DNA of 32,445 nucleotides, from NCBI GenBank assembly GCA_964499575.1, contig CAZCLK010000018.1, forward strand, positions 1 to 32,445, read 5' to 3'. A program made the translations under genes and the position numbers. The stretch's first letter is position 1. Each line of letters opens with the position of its first letter. This document shows, piece by piece, positions 1 to 8,071 of this stretch. Below the pieces are notes generated by a model, which was not told the DNA's origin, made no database searches, and saw only the letters and a list, made by a program, of their open reading frames with translations. This DNA comes from JAAYCT01 sp964499575 (GTDB lineage: Bacteria > Bacillota > Clostridia > Saccharofermentanales > Saccharofermentanaceae).

Positions 1-57
1 GACCTTGCGATCACTAGCACCTGAAGCTAGCGCGTCTGCCAATTCCGCCATTCCCGC
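1..57 (-). tRNA. tRNA-Leu (anticodon CAG), 3' part cut off by the window edge
   Basis: Read on the minus strand, the sequence begins GCGGGAATGGCGGAATTGG, a typical leucine tRNA 5' end and D arm. The anticodon stem pairs 26-30 with 14-18. The seven-base loop is at 19-25 and its anticodon CAG (23 to 21) reads CUG. The long variable arm starts before the edge. The T arm and acceptor 3' strand lie outside the window. Confidence 0.93.
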
Positions 58-69
58 GGAACAGAATTT

Positions 70-98
70 ATAATACAATACGGGTAAAGAAATCGCAA
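70..98 (-). promoter_or_regulatory. Promoter of tRNA-Leu(CAG)
   Basis: On the minus strand TTGCGA (98-93) is followed after 17 bases by TATTAT (75-70), about 12 bases before the tRNA 5' end at 57. Spacing and position fit a vegetative sigma-70/SigA promoter. Confidence 0.6.
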
Positions 99-173
99 GT
101 CTGAGAGATCAATTATCAGCACTTATATTTTGATCTGGTTGAACACAGTGCGGGCCTTGTTTTCGAGTGTTCA

Positions 174-201
174 TTGACATTGTTGTTTTGTGTTGTATCA
201 T
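174..201 (+). promoter_or_regulatory. Likely promoter of the zinc-ribbon gene and murD
   Basis: TTGACA at 174-179 is followed after 16 bases by TATCAT at 196-201. The start codon at 273 is about 65 bases downstream of the expected transcription start. No other good promoter was seen before murD, so the two genes are probably cotranscribed. Confidence 0.5.
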
Positions 202-272
202 TTTCATATGATTACGAACTACGTTCCGGTTTTCACTTAAATGATAAAGTTTAGACAGTTGGGAGACATTGA

Positions 273-752
273 ATGAAGATTTGCAGTAAATGCGGGGCGC
301 CCAATTCTGACAAACGTCTTGTATGTATTGATTGCGGAGAAGTTTTGCCGGATCGTTTGTCCGTGAAAGAAGAAAGAGCATATCGCAAAGATCTTGAAGC
401 GGATATGAATGATGCGGCTGATTCTTTTCGATTAAGTTCTTCGGATAAGACAGCCGGAGTCACATCAATAATCGGCATTATTGCTTCCGTAGTCGTAATG
501 ATCTTTTTAAAATCTGCTTTTGCGATATTTGGATTCGGAGCAATTTTTTTCTTTGCATTCTCAGCGTTCATGGCTTTAGCGCCCCGTTTGCTTTGGAACT
601 TTAAGATGTTTACTTTAGGGTTTAAATTTGATGGTGAACCTGAACCAAACGGATGGTATTCAATCGGGCGCATCATCGCAGTTTGGGTGTTGATTGTTAC
701 AGGATTTTGTGTGCTGTTTATGATGATACAATCGGCGTCTTTAACTGTATAA
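273..752 (+). CDS. Zinc-ribbon membrane protein, function unknown
   Basis: This 159-residue protein opens with a zinc-ribbon signature (Cys4, Cys7, Cys18, Cys21). A charged linker of about 35 residues follows, then two close hydrophobic segments (about residues 60-103) and a third near 131-153. The likely topology is a cytoplasmic zinc finger on a small integral membrane domain. The ATG at 273 has GGGAG at 261-265 in front of it. murD starts 12 bases after the stop, so the pair is probably one transcript. N-terminal zinc-ribbon plus membrane segments is a common architecture in Bacillota, but I do not recognise a named family. Proximity to murD hints at an envelope role, which is inference only. 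Confidence 0.8.
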   Translation: MKICSKCGAPNSDKRLVCIDCGEVLPDRLSVKEERAYRKDLEADMNDAADSFRLSSSDKTAGVTSIIGIIASVVVMIFLKSAFAIFGFGAIFFFAFSAFMALAPRLLWNFKMFTLGFKFDGEPEPNGWYSIGRIIAVWVLIVTGFCVLFMMIQSASLTV

Positions 753-764
753 GGGTATACGAAC

Positions 765-2225
765 ATGGGAAACAGAAAACTCACTGAGTTTAAAGAATTT
801 ATTTTCGGGAAGAAGGTCGCCGTTCTCGGTGTCGGAATCTCAAACCGGCCCCTGATTCGATACATACATTCACTCGGAGCAAAAATCACCGCATTCGACG
901 TACTGGACCCGGAAGATCAGGTCCTGAAAAAGACGATCGCCGACCTTGAAGCGGAGGGAATTCATATTGACTGGTCCTGCGGCGAAGATTATCTCAAGAA
1001 CCTAACCGGACAGGGATTCGAGATTGTTTTCAGAACACCGAAACTACGGCCGGACATTCCGGAAATCGTTCAGGTCGTCAAGGAGGGTGCTGTCCTGACT
1101 TCGGAGATGGAAGTGTTTTTGAGCCTTTGTCCCGCGAGGACGTTTGCGGTGACCGGAAGCGACGGAAAGACGACTACAACGACCTTGATCTCTCTATTTC
1201 TCAAGGCTGCCGGATACAAGGTCTATATCGGCGGTAATGTCGGGACACCGCTCCTTAACCAGATTGATAATATCAAAGACACGGACTGCGTCGTTCTTGA
1301 ACTTTCCTCATTTCAGTTGATGACGATGAAAATTCCGATTGACAACGCAGTAATCACGAATATTTCTCCGAATCATCTGGACTTTCATATGAACTACGAA
1401 GAGTATATACGCGCGAAAACAAACCTTTTCACGACCCAGCCGTTTTGGGGCAGACTGATTATCAACGCCGATAATGAGATTACGCGCGTATTCAACGCGA
1501 AGGCGCGCGGCCGGGTAGCGTATTTTTCGTGGAATAAGCAGACGACGCTTCCCGGTACCTGTGAACAGGCAATCATTGATCATGCTTATGTAGAAGACGG
1601 CGCGATCTGGATATCTTCGGGCGGCGTGAAGACGCGTATACTTGCGATTAAAGACATCATTGTTCCGGGAAGACACAATGTCGAAAACTTCATGACGGCG
1701 GCTATGGCGGTTTTCCCGTATATCCGGCCGGAACACGTTTCGTCCGTGGCCCGCTCATTCACAGGCGTCGAGCACCGGATCGAAATGATCGCTACCATTA
1801 ATGGTGTACGTTATTTCAACAGTTCGATCGATTCCAGTCCGAATCGAACGATTCACACCATGGAGGCGCTCGCCGATCAATCCGATCGCGGGGTATTGAT
1901 TGCCGGCGGGAGGGATAAAAAATGTGATTACACCGGCTTGGGCCGGGCGATCCTTAAAGTTTGCGACCGCATTGTCCTGTGCGGAGAAAACTCGGATCTG
2001 ATTTTGGCATCCATCGAGTCGGAATGTATCCCGGGCTCGTATCAGATCAAGAAAGCCGCCGATTATGACGAGGCGCTTCGGGTGGCGACAAATATGGCCA
2101 GGCCCGGGGAGATCGTCATTTTGTCCCCGGCCGGAACGAGTTATGATTTTTTTCGTCATTTCGAAGAGCGCGGAAACTATTTTAAAGAGTTGGTAAATAA
2201 ACTCGCATCCGGTTTGAAACAGTGA
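765..2225 (+). CDS. murD: UDP-N-acetylmuramoyl-L-alanine--D-glutamate ligase (MurD)
   Basis: The protein is a cytoplasmic Mur ligase that adds D-glutamate to UDP-MurNAc-L-Ala in peptidoglycan precursor synthesis. At 486 residues it is slightly longer than the usual 440-460. The N-terminal Rossmann domain contains VAVLGVGISNRPL. The ATP-binding loop GSDGKTTTTT lies at residues 131-140, followed by GGNVGTPL, ELSSFQL and NISPNHLDFH of the central domain. The C-terminal domain carries VLIAGGRDKK and ends with ILSPAGTSYDFF, the MurD-type SPxxxSxDxF motif. The ATG at 765 follows the upstream zinc-ribbon gene by 12 bases and has only a weak ribosome site, which suggests translational coupling. No other mur or division gene is adjacent. 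Confidence 0.95.
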   Translation: MGNRKLTEFKEFIFGKKVAVLGVGISNRPLIRYIHSLGAKITAFDVLDPEDQVLKKTIADLEAEGIHIDWSCGEDYLKNLTGQGFEIVFRTPKLRPDIPEIVQVVKEGAVLTSEMEVFLSLCPARTFAVTGSDGKTTTTTLISLFLKAAGYKVYIGGNVGTPLLNQIDNIKDTDCVVLELSSFQLMTMKIPIDNAVITNISPNHLDFHMNYEEYIRAKTNLFTTQPFWGRLIINADNEITRVFNAKARGRVAYFSWNKQTTLPGTCEQAIIDHAYVEDGAIWISSGGVKTRILAIKDIIVPGRHNVENFMTAAMAVFPYIRPEHVSSVARSFTGVEHRIEMIATINGVRYFNSSIDSSPNRTIHTMEALADQSDRGVLIAGGRDKKCDYTGLGRAILKVCDRIVLCGENSDLILASIESECIPGSYQIKKAADYDEALRVATNMARPGEIVILSPAGTSYDFFRHFEERGNYFKELVNKLASGLKQ

Positions 2226-2275
2226 AGTCATAAGAATTTTCATCGATAGGGAGTCCGGCGGCTTTAATTCCGCTA

Positions 2276-2304
2276 TTGACTCATTTCAAATAATATGATA
2301 ATTT
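2276..2304 (+). promoter_or_regulatory. Candidate promoter of the leuA T-box transcript
   Basis: TTGACT at 2276-2281 is followed after 17 bases by TAATTT at 2299-2304. An overlapping GATAAT at 2297-2302 is a better -10 hexamer but has only 15-base spacing. The site lies just upstream of the T-box leader. Confidence 0.4.
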
Positions 2305-2354
2305 GTACAACATCGGAAGAAATTCCGGTTGAACCTAGCCAATTATCGATTAAT

Positions 2355-2626
2355 CAGCACGATGATAAGGACCAGTAGAAGAACCGTCCGGACTCCAGAG
2401 AACCGCTGTTTGGTGTGAAGCGGTGTCGGTCGATCTTTGAACTCACCTTGGAGTGTACTCGTTGAAAGCGCAAGCGAATAGACGGAGTCGGAGGCCGACC
2501 GATACAGCGGCAGGATATCAGACACTAGGTCTCGTATCCGGTGAGTGCGCCCTTCGGGCGAATTGGAGTGGTACCGCGGAAGTATACCTTTCGTCTCTTG
2601 TATTTAGAGACGGGAGGTTTTTTTAT
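2355..2626 (+). promoter_or_regulatory. Leucine T-box riboswitch (CUC specifier) controlling leuA
   Basis: This leader senses uncharged tRNA-Leu by direct pairing and then permits read-through into leuA. Stem I has the AGTA bulge at 2374-2377 and the apical AGAGAACCGCTG...TTGGTG...GCGGT elements around 2396-2424. The specifier context GAA-CTC-ACC is at 2439-2447, with codon CTC at 2442-2444 (Leu, read by the GAG isoacceptor). The T-box core GGAGTGGTACCGCGG lies at 2565-2579. Its UGGU (2569-2572) complements the ACCA end of a tRNA with discriminator A. The 5' boundary is approximate. Confidence 0.93.
2587..2624 (+). terminator. T-box regulated intrinsic terminator
   Basis: A 12-bp stem pairs 2587-2598 with 2606-2617, including two G-U pairs. 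The loop has seven bases and seven T residues follow at 2618-2624. It sits directly after the T-box core, as expected for the terminator alternative to the tRNA-stabilised antiterminator. Confidence 0.92.
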
Positions 2627-2769
2627 GTTCGAAAACATTTTCGCAAATCAAAGGAGGATTACGGATTGCCGATCGCTTAACGCGCGGATCGGCTCGATCC
2701 TTGCTTTCCTTTGATCCTAATCTTACGAAATCCGTCAAACTGAAAAGCAAAAACATGGAGGAAATAATA

Positions 2770-4449
2770 ATGAATTACAAAAGATATGGACGATTCCCTC
2801 AAATACCGATACAGAACCGAACATGGCCGACAAAGACCATCGAAAAGGCACCGATCTGGTGCAGTGTCGATCTGCGCGACGGAAACCAGGCGCTCGAGGT
2901 CCCGATGACTCTTTCGCAGAAGTTGAAGTATTTCGAATTTCTGGTTGAGATCGGCTTTAAGACAATCGAGATCGGATTCCCGGCCGCATCAGAAACCGAA
3001 TTCGATTTCGCACGTCACCTGATCGATAACAACTTGATTCCCGATGATGTGGCGATCCAGGTTCTGACTCAGTCCAGAAAACATATCATCGCAAGAACAA
3101 TGGAAGCCTTGCGCGGAGCACCTATTGCGGTCGTACATCTTTACAATTCGACGTCAACCCTGCAACGCGATGTCGTTTTTAACTTCGGTACGAAGGAATG
3201 CATCGAATTGGCTGTTTCCGGTGCGAAAATGATCAAGGATGCGATCGAAAAAGACACGAGCCGAACAAAATGGATTTGCGAATACTCACCGGAGAGTTTT
3301 TCGGGGACAGAACCCGATTTTGCCGTAGAGATCTGCGACAACGTCCTCGATGTGTGGCAACCGACAGAAGAAAATAAAGCGATCATCAACCTTCCAGGAA
3401 CGGTCGAGATGGCGTCCCCGAATGTATTTGCCGATCAAGTCGAGTACTTTTGCACGAACACTCGCTGGCGTAAGCAGATGATCGTTTCCATTCATCCGCA
3501 TAACGACCGCGGAACAGCGGTTGCGGCCGCCGAGCTGGGGATGATGGCCGGTGCGGACCGCGTCGAGGGAACGCTTTTCGGAAACGGAGAACGCACAGGA
3601 AACGCGGATATCGTTACGATCGCCATGAATTTGTTTATGCATGGTATCGATCCGGTTTTGGATTTTTCGGACATGAATCGTGTAGTGGAAATGTATGAGG
3701 AATGCACGGGTCTTGAGGTCCACGTTCGTCATCCGTGGGCCGGGAAGCTTGTATTTACAGCGTTTTCCGGTTCCCATCAAGACGCGATCAACAAGGGTCT
3801 GAAACGCATGAAACAACATCCGGATCATTGGGAGGTGCCTTATCTGCCGATCGATCCGAGAGACGTCGGAAGAGACTATGCGCCGATCATCCGCATTAAC
3901 AGCCAATCGGGGAAGGGAGGAGTTGCGTATGTCCTGGAAACCAACTTCGGCCTTCAACTCCCGAAGGCATTCCAGAAGGACTTCGGCTTGGTATGTACCG
4001 ATTTGTCCGACAAGAAACATTGCGAGCTCAAACCCAAGGAGATTTTTGACCTCTTTGATGATATCTATATAAATGTCAAATATCCTTATGAATTGTCAGG
4101 ATACAGAGAGGACTCGCTGGATGAAAATCACGTCAATGTTGAGGCGAATATCAATACGCCGGATGGCATTATTACAGTCCATGGTGTTGGTAACGGTTTG
4201 CTTGACGCGTTCTGTGACGGTATCGAAAAAGCATTGAACACCAAGTTTTCGATTACGTCATATCATGAGCACGCTATGGAAAGCGGATCGGATTCAGCGG
4301 CCATAACATATGTCGAAATCGAGAATAATCAAGGCGTGAAACATCTTGGGGCCGGAATCTCGAGTTCGGTCACCAAATCATCGCTTCGGGCCGTTGTCAG
4401 CGCCATGAATCGAATGATTAGCCAAAAGAAGTCGGATAACGTAAATTAG
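2770..4449 (+). CDS. leuA: 2-isopropylmalate synthase (LeuA, long type)
   Basis: The enzyme condenses acetyl-CoA with 2-oxoisovalerate, the committed step of leucine synthesis. The DRE-TIM barrel signature SVDLRDGNQAL lies near residues 32-42. The metal and active-site segment HPHNDRG is at 242-248, followed by GTLFGNGERTGN. A C-terminal LeuA allosteric domain (from about residue 430, ending near HLGAGISSSVTKSSLRAVV) should give leucine feedback. The 559 residues and the start MNYKRYGRFPQIP fit the long subfamily. I chose ATG 2770 because GGAGG lies at 2757-2761. The frame is open back to TTG 2701, but that start has no ribosome site. No leuB, leuC or leuD follows, so this is a lone leucine gene behind its T-box. 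Confidence 0.96.
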   Translation: MNYKRYGRFPQIPIQNRTWPTKTIEKAPIWCSVDLRDGNQALEVPMTLSQKLKYFEFLVEIGFKTIEIGFPAASETEFDFARHLIDNNLIPDDVAIQVLTQSRKHIIARTMEALRGAPIAVVHLYNSTSTLQRDVVFNFGTKECIELAVSGAKMIKDAIEKDTSRTKWICEYSPESFSGTEPDFAVEICDNVLDVWQPTEENKAIINLPGTVEMASPNVFADQVEYFCTNTRWRKQMIVSIHPHNDRGTAVAAAELGMMAGADRVEGTLFGNGERTGNADIVTIAMNLFMHGIDPVLDFSDMNRVVEMYEECTGLEVHVRHPWAGKLVFTAFSGSHQDAINKGLKRMKQHPDHWEVPYLPIDPRDVGRDYAPIIRINSQSGKGGVAYVLETNFGLQLPKAFQKDFGLVCTDLSDKKHCELKPKEIFDLFDDIYINVKYPYELSGYREDSLDENHVNVEANINTPDGIITVHGVGNGLLDAFCDGIEKALNTKFSITSYHEHAMESGSDSAAITYVEIENNQGVKHLGAGISSSVTKSSLRAVVSAMNRMISQKKSDNVN

Positions 4450-4500
4450 CAATCGTTTTATTTATTCCGAAACGATGTACGGGTCATTTCAAGCAAAATA

Positions 4501-4544
4501 AAAAGATCGAAGAATCGGTATAAAAGCCGATTTTTCGATCTTTT
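4501..4544 (+). terminator. Intrinsic terminator after leuA
   Basis: An 18-bp hairpin pairs 4501-4518 with 4527-4544, with one G-U pair and an 8-base loop. It is flanked by A-rich and T-rich arms, so it could act in both directions. It begins 51 bases after the leuA stop. Confidence 0.85.
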
Positions 4545-4939
4545 GCAATTTCTTTAGCCGATAGGAATTTCTAATTGAAAAAACGATATTGATTAAGCAA
4601 ATAAACATCCGGAAAAGACACGGACAGGCATAATGTTTATGAATGCTACGTTTCTAAATGAAGAAAATCATTAAAGAACGAAAAGGAATCATCCGGTTGT
4701 GGTTAACCGGGGCAAACTGATTCATCATTTACCGGACTATGCGGAAAAACCGGTTTTCCGGTCCCTCCAATTAAACAAAACATTCATTTTAATTAATTAC
4801 TGACGTTGTAATTTTTGTCCCTATTTTTCTTTTTACCATTATTATCAAATCACGCTCCTTTCACAATGCGCGTATATTGCTTGGTTTCTCTTGCATCTCC
4901 TTATAATGCGGGAATCAAATAGTCCATTATGACGCAATT
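4545..4939. other. Non-coding gap between leuA and the second zinc-ribbon gene
   Basis: The stretch is AT-rich and holds no convincing gene. Two small inverted repeats are visible: CCGGTT/AACCGG with a six-base loop near 4693-4710, and a GGAAAA...TTTTCC palindrome centred near 4754. A 20-codon open frame at 4658-4720 lacks a ribosome site. No RNA family was recognised. Confidence 0.5.
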
Positions 4940-4969
4940 TTCGACGAGCATCAAATTTTCTGATACAAT
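4940..4969 (+). promoter_or_regulatory. Weak extended -10 promoter of the second zinc-ribbon gene
   Basis: TACAAT at 4964-4969 is preceded by TGA at 4961-4963, giving an extended -10. A poor -35 match (TTCGAC, 4940-4945) lies 18 bases upstream. The start codon at 5006 is close behind. Confidence 0.4.
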
Positions 4970-5005
4970 ATACCAAATATATAAAAATTGATTGGCGGGA
5001 TAAAT

Positions 5006-6688
5006 ATGAAATGTTCGAAATGTCAATTTGAAAATTTGCCCGATGCTTCTCTTTGCGAATCGTGTGGTCAGGTTTTGGTTCCGGATATCTCTGAGCCGGG
5101 TTCCGAATCGGACAACACCGACATGGACATCATCGAGGCGAATGTTGAGCAAACCGATGGTAAGCCGGTATTTCTACCCGTCGACAAGACAGTGTTGGTC
5201 GACCCAACTGATAATCAGAACGCGAACGAATTATCGAACTCTTCTTCTCCTGTTCTTCCGGATAAGAAAAAAGCAGCTGTACCTTTTAAAGTGATTATGG
5301 CAGCAATCATTATCGCGGTTACGTTGATCGCGGTTTTAGGATTTGTTTTTCGCTATAAATTCCTCAAGATTTTCAGTCCGGAGAAATATCTTCAGGTTTC
5401 ATTGGGAAGAACGTTCTCAGACAAGAACCTGGCCGGGATCATCGACACAGGCAAATACGAGAATAAGCCGATTAAACAAGAGATTTCTGCCGAAATGGAT
5501 GGAGTCGGCGGCGAACTTTCGGTTTTGTATGACGCAAAAGGTGAAAAAGCCCTTTTCGAGGCGATGATCCAACCGGACGGCGCGAAAAAATACGATGATA
5601 ATTTACTCTATATATCCAGAGAAGTCATCGCTGTTTCGATTCCGGATGTGGTGACCGAAGCGGAATTTCTGACAATTGATCCGGAGACATTGGACGAGGA
5701 TTTTGAAGAGCTCGGAATCGAAGAATCATTCACATCAGAAAACATCAATCAGGCTCTGGATATGTTTTTCGGTAAAAATCCGAAAGACAAAATGAACGTC
5801 GAAGAAACCAAGGAATATTACCGTCAAGCAAAATTCCTTGAAGAATATGCTGATTTTTCACAGGGAGAAACCGTCCGCGAAAAAATTGGCGGAAAAACGT
5901 ATAAATTGGATACGATGTGCTACGAAATATCCGAAAAAGACGCAAATCGATATTTGCATGATATGCTCGATTCATATAAACAAACGGTTATGGACAAGAT
6001 GGGCGGCATTTATCAAGGATACGAATGGAATAGTGTTCAAGATCGGATGGATTCTGCTTTTGACGTATTCGATGATATCCGCATCAATGGCGATATTAAA
6101 ATGACTTTCTATATTGATAAAAACGATTATGTCCGAAAAATTCTTATTGATGATTTTGAGCTCGCATTGCCGAACGAGGAAGAAAAAATCGCGATCGAAT
6201 ATGAAATGCTCCTCGGCGGCAATAAGAATCCGACCGATGACATATCTGCCCTGGTTACTTTGGGTGTAAACGGACAGGAAGCGGAAATGGAAATGAATTG
6301 GGAAGAATCCTTTGAAAGCGGTGTCTTTCAAGGAGAACTTGAATGGATCTTTAGGGATAATCAGGATTCCGGGGACACATCCGTAACCATCGAACTCGAA
6401 TGGGACACCAAGGACAAGAAGGGTGAGAATTTTAGCGCAGAGCTTTCGTTTGACAACATGGACGATGCGGTAATTAAAGTAACGGGCGCTCTTTCGGATA
6501 ATAAAAAATCTACGACCTTCACGGACGGAGAACTTATGCTGATCGGCGACAATAGTGTATTAATTGACTTTGAATACTCGATCGCGATCATCGATCCGAA
6601 AGAAATATCGGTCGACCTAACCGACAGCATGTCGCTCATGGAATACGCCGAACAAGAGGGCCTCCTTTCTTCGGAATCGGATGACTGA
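5006..6688 (+). CDS. Zinc-ribbon protein with one membrane segment and a large acidic extracytoplasmic domain
   Basis: The 560-residue protein begins with a zinc ribbon (Cys3, Cys6, Cys17, Cys20). An acidic, low-complexity linker to about residue 85 and a single hydrophobic segment at about 95-115 (KVIMAAIIIAVTLIAVLGFV) follow. About 440 mostly acidic residues remain, probably outside the membrane. They alternate beta-strand-like and charged helical stretches and contain no catalytic motif I recognise. The ATG at 5006 has GGCGGGA just upstream. A TTG at 4988 is in frame but lies on top of that ribosome site. Proteins with this architecture recur in Clostridia as uncharacterised zinc-ribbon membrane proteins. 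The gene appears monocistronic and converges on its neighbour. Function is unknown. Confidence 0.8.
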   Translation: MKCSKCQFENLPDASLCESCGQVLVPDISEPGSESDNTDMDIIEANVEQTDGKPVFLPVDKTVLVDPTDNQNANELSNSSSPVLPDKKKAAVPFKVIMAAIIIAVTLIAVLGFVFRYKFLKIFSPEKYLQVSLGRTFSDKNLAGIIDTGKYENKPIKQEISAEMDGVGGELSVLYDAKGEKALFEAMIQPDGAKKYDDNLLYISREVIAVSIPDVVTEAEFLTIDPETLDEDFEELGIEESFTSENINQALDMFFGKNPKDKMNVEETKEYYRQAKFLEEYADFSQGETVREKIGGKTYKLDTMCYEISEKDANRYLHDMLDSYKQTVMDKMGGIYQGYEWNSVQDRMDSAFDVFDDIRINGDIKMTFYIDKNDYVRKILIDDFELALPNEEEKIAIEYEMLLGGNKNPTDDISALVTLGVNGQEAEMEMNWEESFESGVFQGELEWIFRDNQDSGDTSVTIELEWDTKDKKGENFSAELSFDNMDDAVIKVTGALSDNKKSTTFTDGELMLIGDNSVLIDFEYSIAIIDPKEISVDLTDSMSLMEYAEQEGLLSSESDD

Positions 6689-6752
6689 CGCAGGACGCGA
6701 ATGTTGCTTCAACCCGCAGAGAATGCCGTTATTTGATTCCAACGCAACTGAA

Positions 6753-7298
6753 TTATGGGATGGCGGATTCGCCGGTCGAGGAAGTCTGTGACGATGTTTC
6801 CGACTCCGTCATTAAAGTGTCCGTTGTTGTTGCGTCGGTCGCGAATGTTACCACTTTATTGTCCGAATCCAACTCGAAAGGATCCTTCTTCGTCATCTCG
6901 TCCACTCTTTCGATCCCGAGCATCTTTTTGTACTGATCTGAGTCAATCATCGGCAGAATCGAACGATACAGCAGGATGATTAGCAGCCCCAAAATACCGG
7001 CAATCAATAGATTGCGCAGGATATGGATCGTCTTTTGTTTTCTGAAACGACTGTCAATGTGCGCCTGAGTTGTATACCCGACGAGAACATAAATCCGATT
7101 GGCACTGGTTCGTTTCGGCAGCCTCTTCTTCTCATTCGCCCTGGTACGAAAATGGTTAACGATTCGCGAAGGGATATTTTTATAGTATTGTATTGTGTTT
7201 CTATACATAGAAATGGCAACAGCCTGTAATCGTTTGCCAAAACGAATGTACCAACCTGGATTGACCGGATTCATTGAATCGGAGTTTTGCGCAGACAT
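6753..7298 (-). CDS. Single-pass membrane protein divergent from lexA, function unknown
   Basis: The 181-residue protein has a very basic N-terminal half (about residues 18-92). A hydrophobic segment at about 96-115 (LLIAGILGLLIILLYRSIL) and an acidic, Ser/Thr-rich tail from about 116 follow. By the positive-inside rule the N-terminus is cytoplasmic. The ATG at 7298 is preceded by AAGGGG. The gene diverges from lexA, and a LexA box lies between them. In Bacillus subtilis the gene divergent from lexA is yneA, an SOS-induced cell-division inhibitor with a membrane segment and a LysM domain. This protein shares the position and single membrane segment but has no LysM domain and no visible sequence similarity. 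A YneA-like role is therefore a hypothesis based on context. It is not a family assignment. Confidence 0.75.
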   Translation of the reverse strand: MSAQNSDSMNPVNPGWYIRFGKRLQAVAISMYRNTIQYYKNIPSRIVNHFRTRANEKKRLPKRTSANRIYVLVGYTTQAHIDSRFRKQKTIHILRNLLIAGILGLLIILLYRSILPMIDSDQYKKMLGIERVDEMTKKDPFELDSDNKVVTFATDATTTDTLMTESETSSQTSSTGESAIP

Positions 7299-7325
7299 TC
7301 GAACCCCTTCAATTGATTTTGCATC

Positions 7326-7334
7326 ATTATAACA
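7326..7334 (-). promoter_or_regulatory. Extended -10 promoter of the lexA-divergent gene
   Basis: On the minus strand TGT directly precedes a consensus TATAAT (7331-7326), about 28 bases before the start codon. No good -35 hexamer is visible. The LexA box lies roughly 35-50 bases upstream of this -10. Confidence 0.55.
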
Positions 7335-7364
7335 TAATCAATGTGTATGCGGCGATTTCATAAA

Positions 7365-7378
7365 CGAACAATCGTTTG
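7365..7378. promoter_or_regulatory. LexA (DinR-type) operator
   Basis: CGAAC-AATC-GTTTG matches the Bacillota LexA/DinR box CGAAC-N4-GTTCG in 9 of 10 specified bases. It overlaps the -35 hexamer of the lexA promoter by three bases, which suits negative autoregulation. It is also upstream of the divergent membrane gene. Confidence 0.88.
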
Positions 7379-7404
7379 ACATCGCCATTTGCCAATGTTA
7401 GTAT
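7376..7404 (+). promoter_or_regulatory. lexA promoter
   Basis: A consensus -35 TTGACA (7376-7381) is followed after exactly 17 bases by TAGTAT (7399-7404). The start codon at 7442 follows with GGAGG at 7432-7436. Bound LexA would block the -35 region. Confidence 0.75.
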
Positions 7405-7441
7405 TGTTTTGAGCATACATTTTCTGTAAACGGAGGCTCTT

Positions 7442-8071
7442 ATGGTTAACAAATATAAGTTTACCCGCAGCAATTTGGACCGTACGGTCGAGACAATCTA
7501 TGAATACATAGTCACTTTCATTCGAAGTGAAGGGTATCCTCCGTCTGTGCGCGAGATATGCAGCGGTGTTGGCATTAAATCTACATCGACCATCCACGCG
7601 CATTTGAAGCGACTTGTTGAAATGAACCGGATCGAATACACTCCCGGAAAACGAAGAGCGATTATCGTTCCGGATCTCCAGCAGGAGAATGTCACTCACC
7701 TTCCGGTACTCGGCGCCATTTCTGCCGGTATTCCGATACTTGCTGATCAGAACATCGAAAGGACCCTGCCGATCTCGGCTGATTTTCTGTCTTCCGGAGA
7801 ATATTTCCTTCTAAAAGTTCACGGTGACAGCATGATCAATGCGCACATCCTAAGCGGGGATTATGTGATCGTTAAACGTCAGAATACCGCTTCGGCGGGC
7901 CAGATTATTGTTGCGCTGATCGGTGATGAAGCGACCGTTAAAACATTTGCCAAAAAGGACGGGAAAACTTATCTCCAGCCGGAGAACGATGCGTATGCGA
8001 TCATTCCGTTTGATAAGGGCGACTGTCAAATCCTGGGCATCGTCACGGGACTATTCCGATCTCAATTATGA
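7442..8071 (+). CDS. lexA: LexA, SOS repressor and self-cleaving serine peptidase
   Basis: LexA represses SOS genes until RecA filaments trigger its autocleavage. The 209-residue protein has an N-terminal winged helix-turn-helix (about residues 12-75, with YPPSVREI and STSTIHAHLKRL). The scissile Ala95-Gly96 bond lies in GAISAGIPILA. The catalytic dyad is Ser130 (GDSM) and Lys167 (EATVK), spaced 37 residues apart as in Escherichia coli LexA. All cleavage residues are present, so it should be active. GGAGG at 7432-7436 sets the ATG at 7442. The promoter overlaps a LexA box, indicating autoregulation. The last 10 bases overlap the end of hfq on the opposite strand. Confidence 0.96.
   Translation: MVNKYKFTRSNLDRTVETIYEYIVTFIRSEGYPPSVREICSGVGIKSTSTIHAHLKRLVEMNRIEYTPGKRRAIIVPDLQQENVTHLPVLGAISAGIPILADQNIERTLPISADFLSSGEYFLLKVHGDSMINAHILSGDYVIVKRQNTASAGQIIVALIGDEATVKTFAKKDGKTYLQPENDAYAIIPFDKGDCQILGIVTGLFRSQL

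Noticed and set aside
2251..2282. Hairpin GAGTC...GACTC after murD as a terminator
   Set aside because: The pairing is interrupted and no T run follows. It overlaps the likely T-box promoter.
2453..2680. 75-codon open frame before leuA as a leader peptide
   Set aside because: It lies across the T-box core and terminator, has no suitable ribosome site, and the conserved RNA elements explain the sequence.
2701..2769. Upstream TTG start for leuA adding 23 residues
   Set aside because: There is no ribosome site before the TTG, while GGAGG at 2757-2761 is well placed for ATG 2770, where family similarity begins.
4658..4720. 20-codon open frame in the gap after leuA
   Set aside because: No ribosome site, no promoter and no recognisable sequence.
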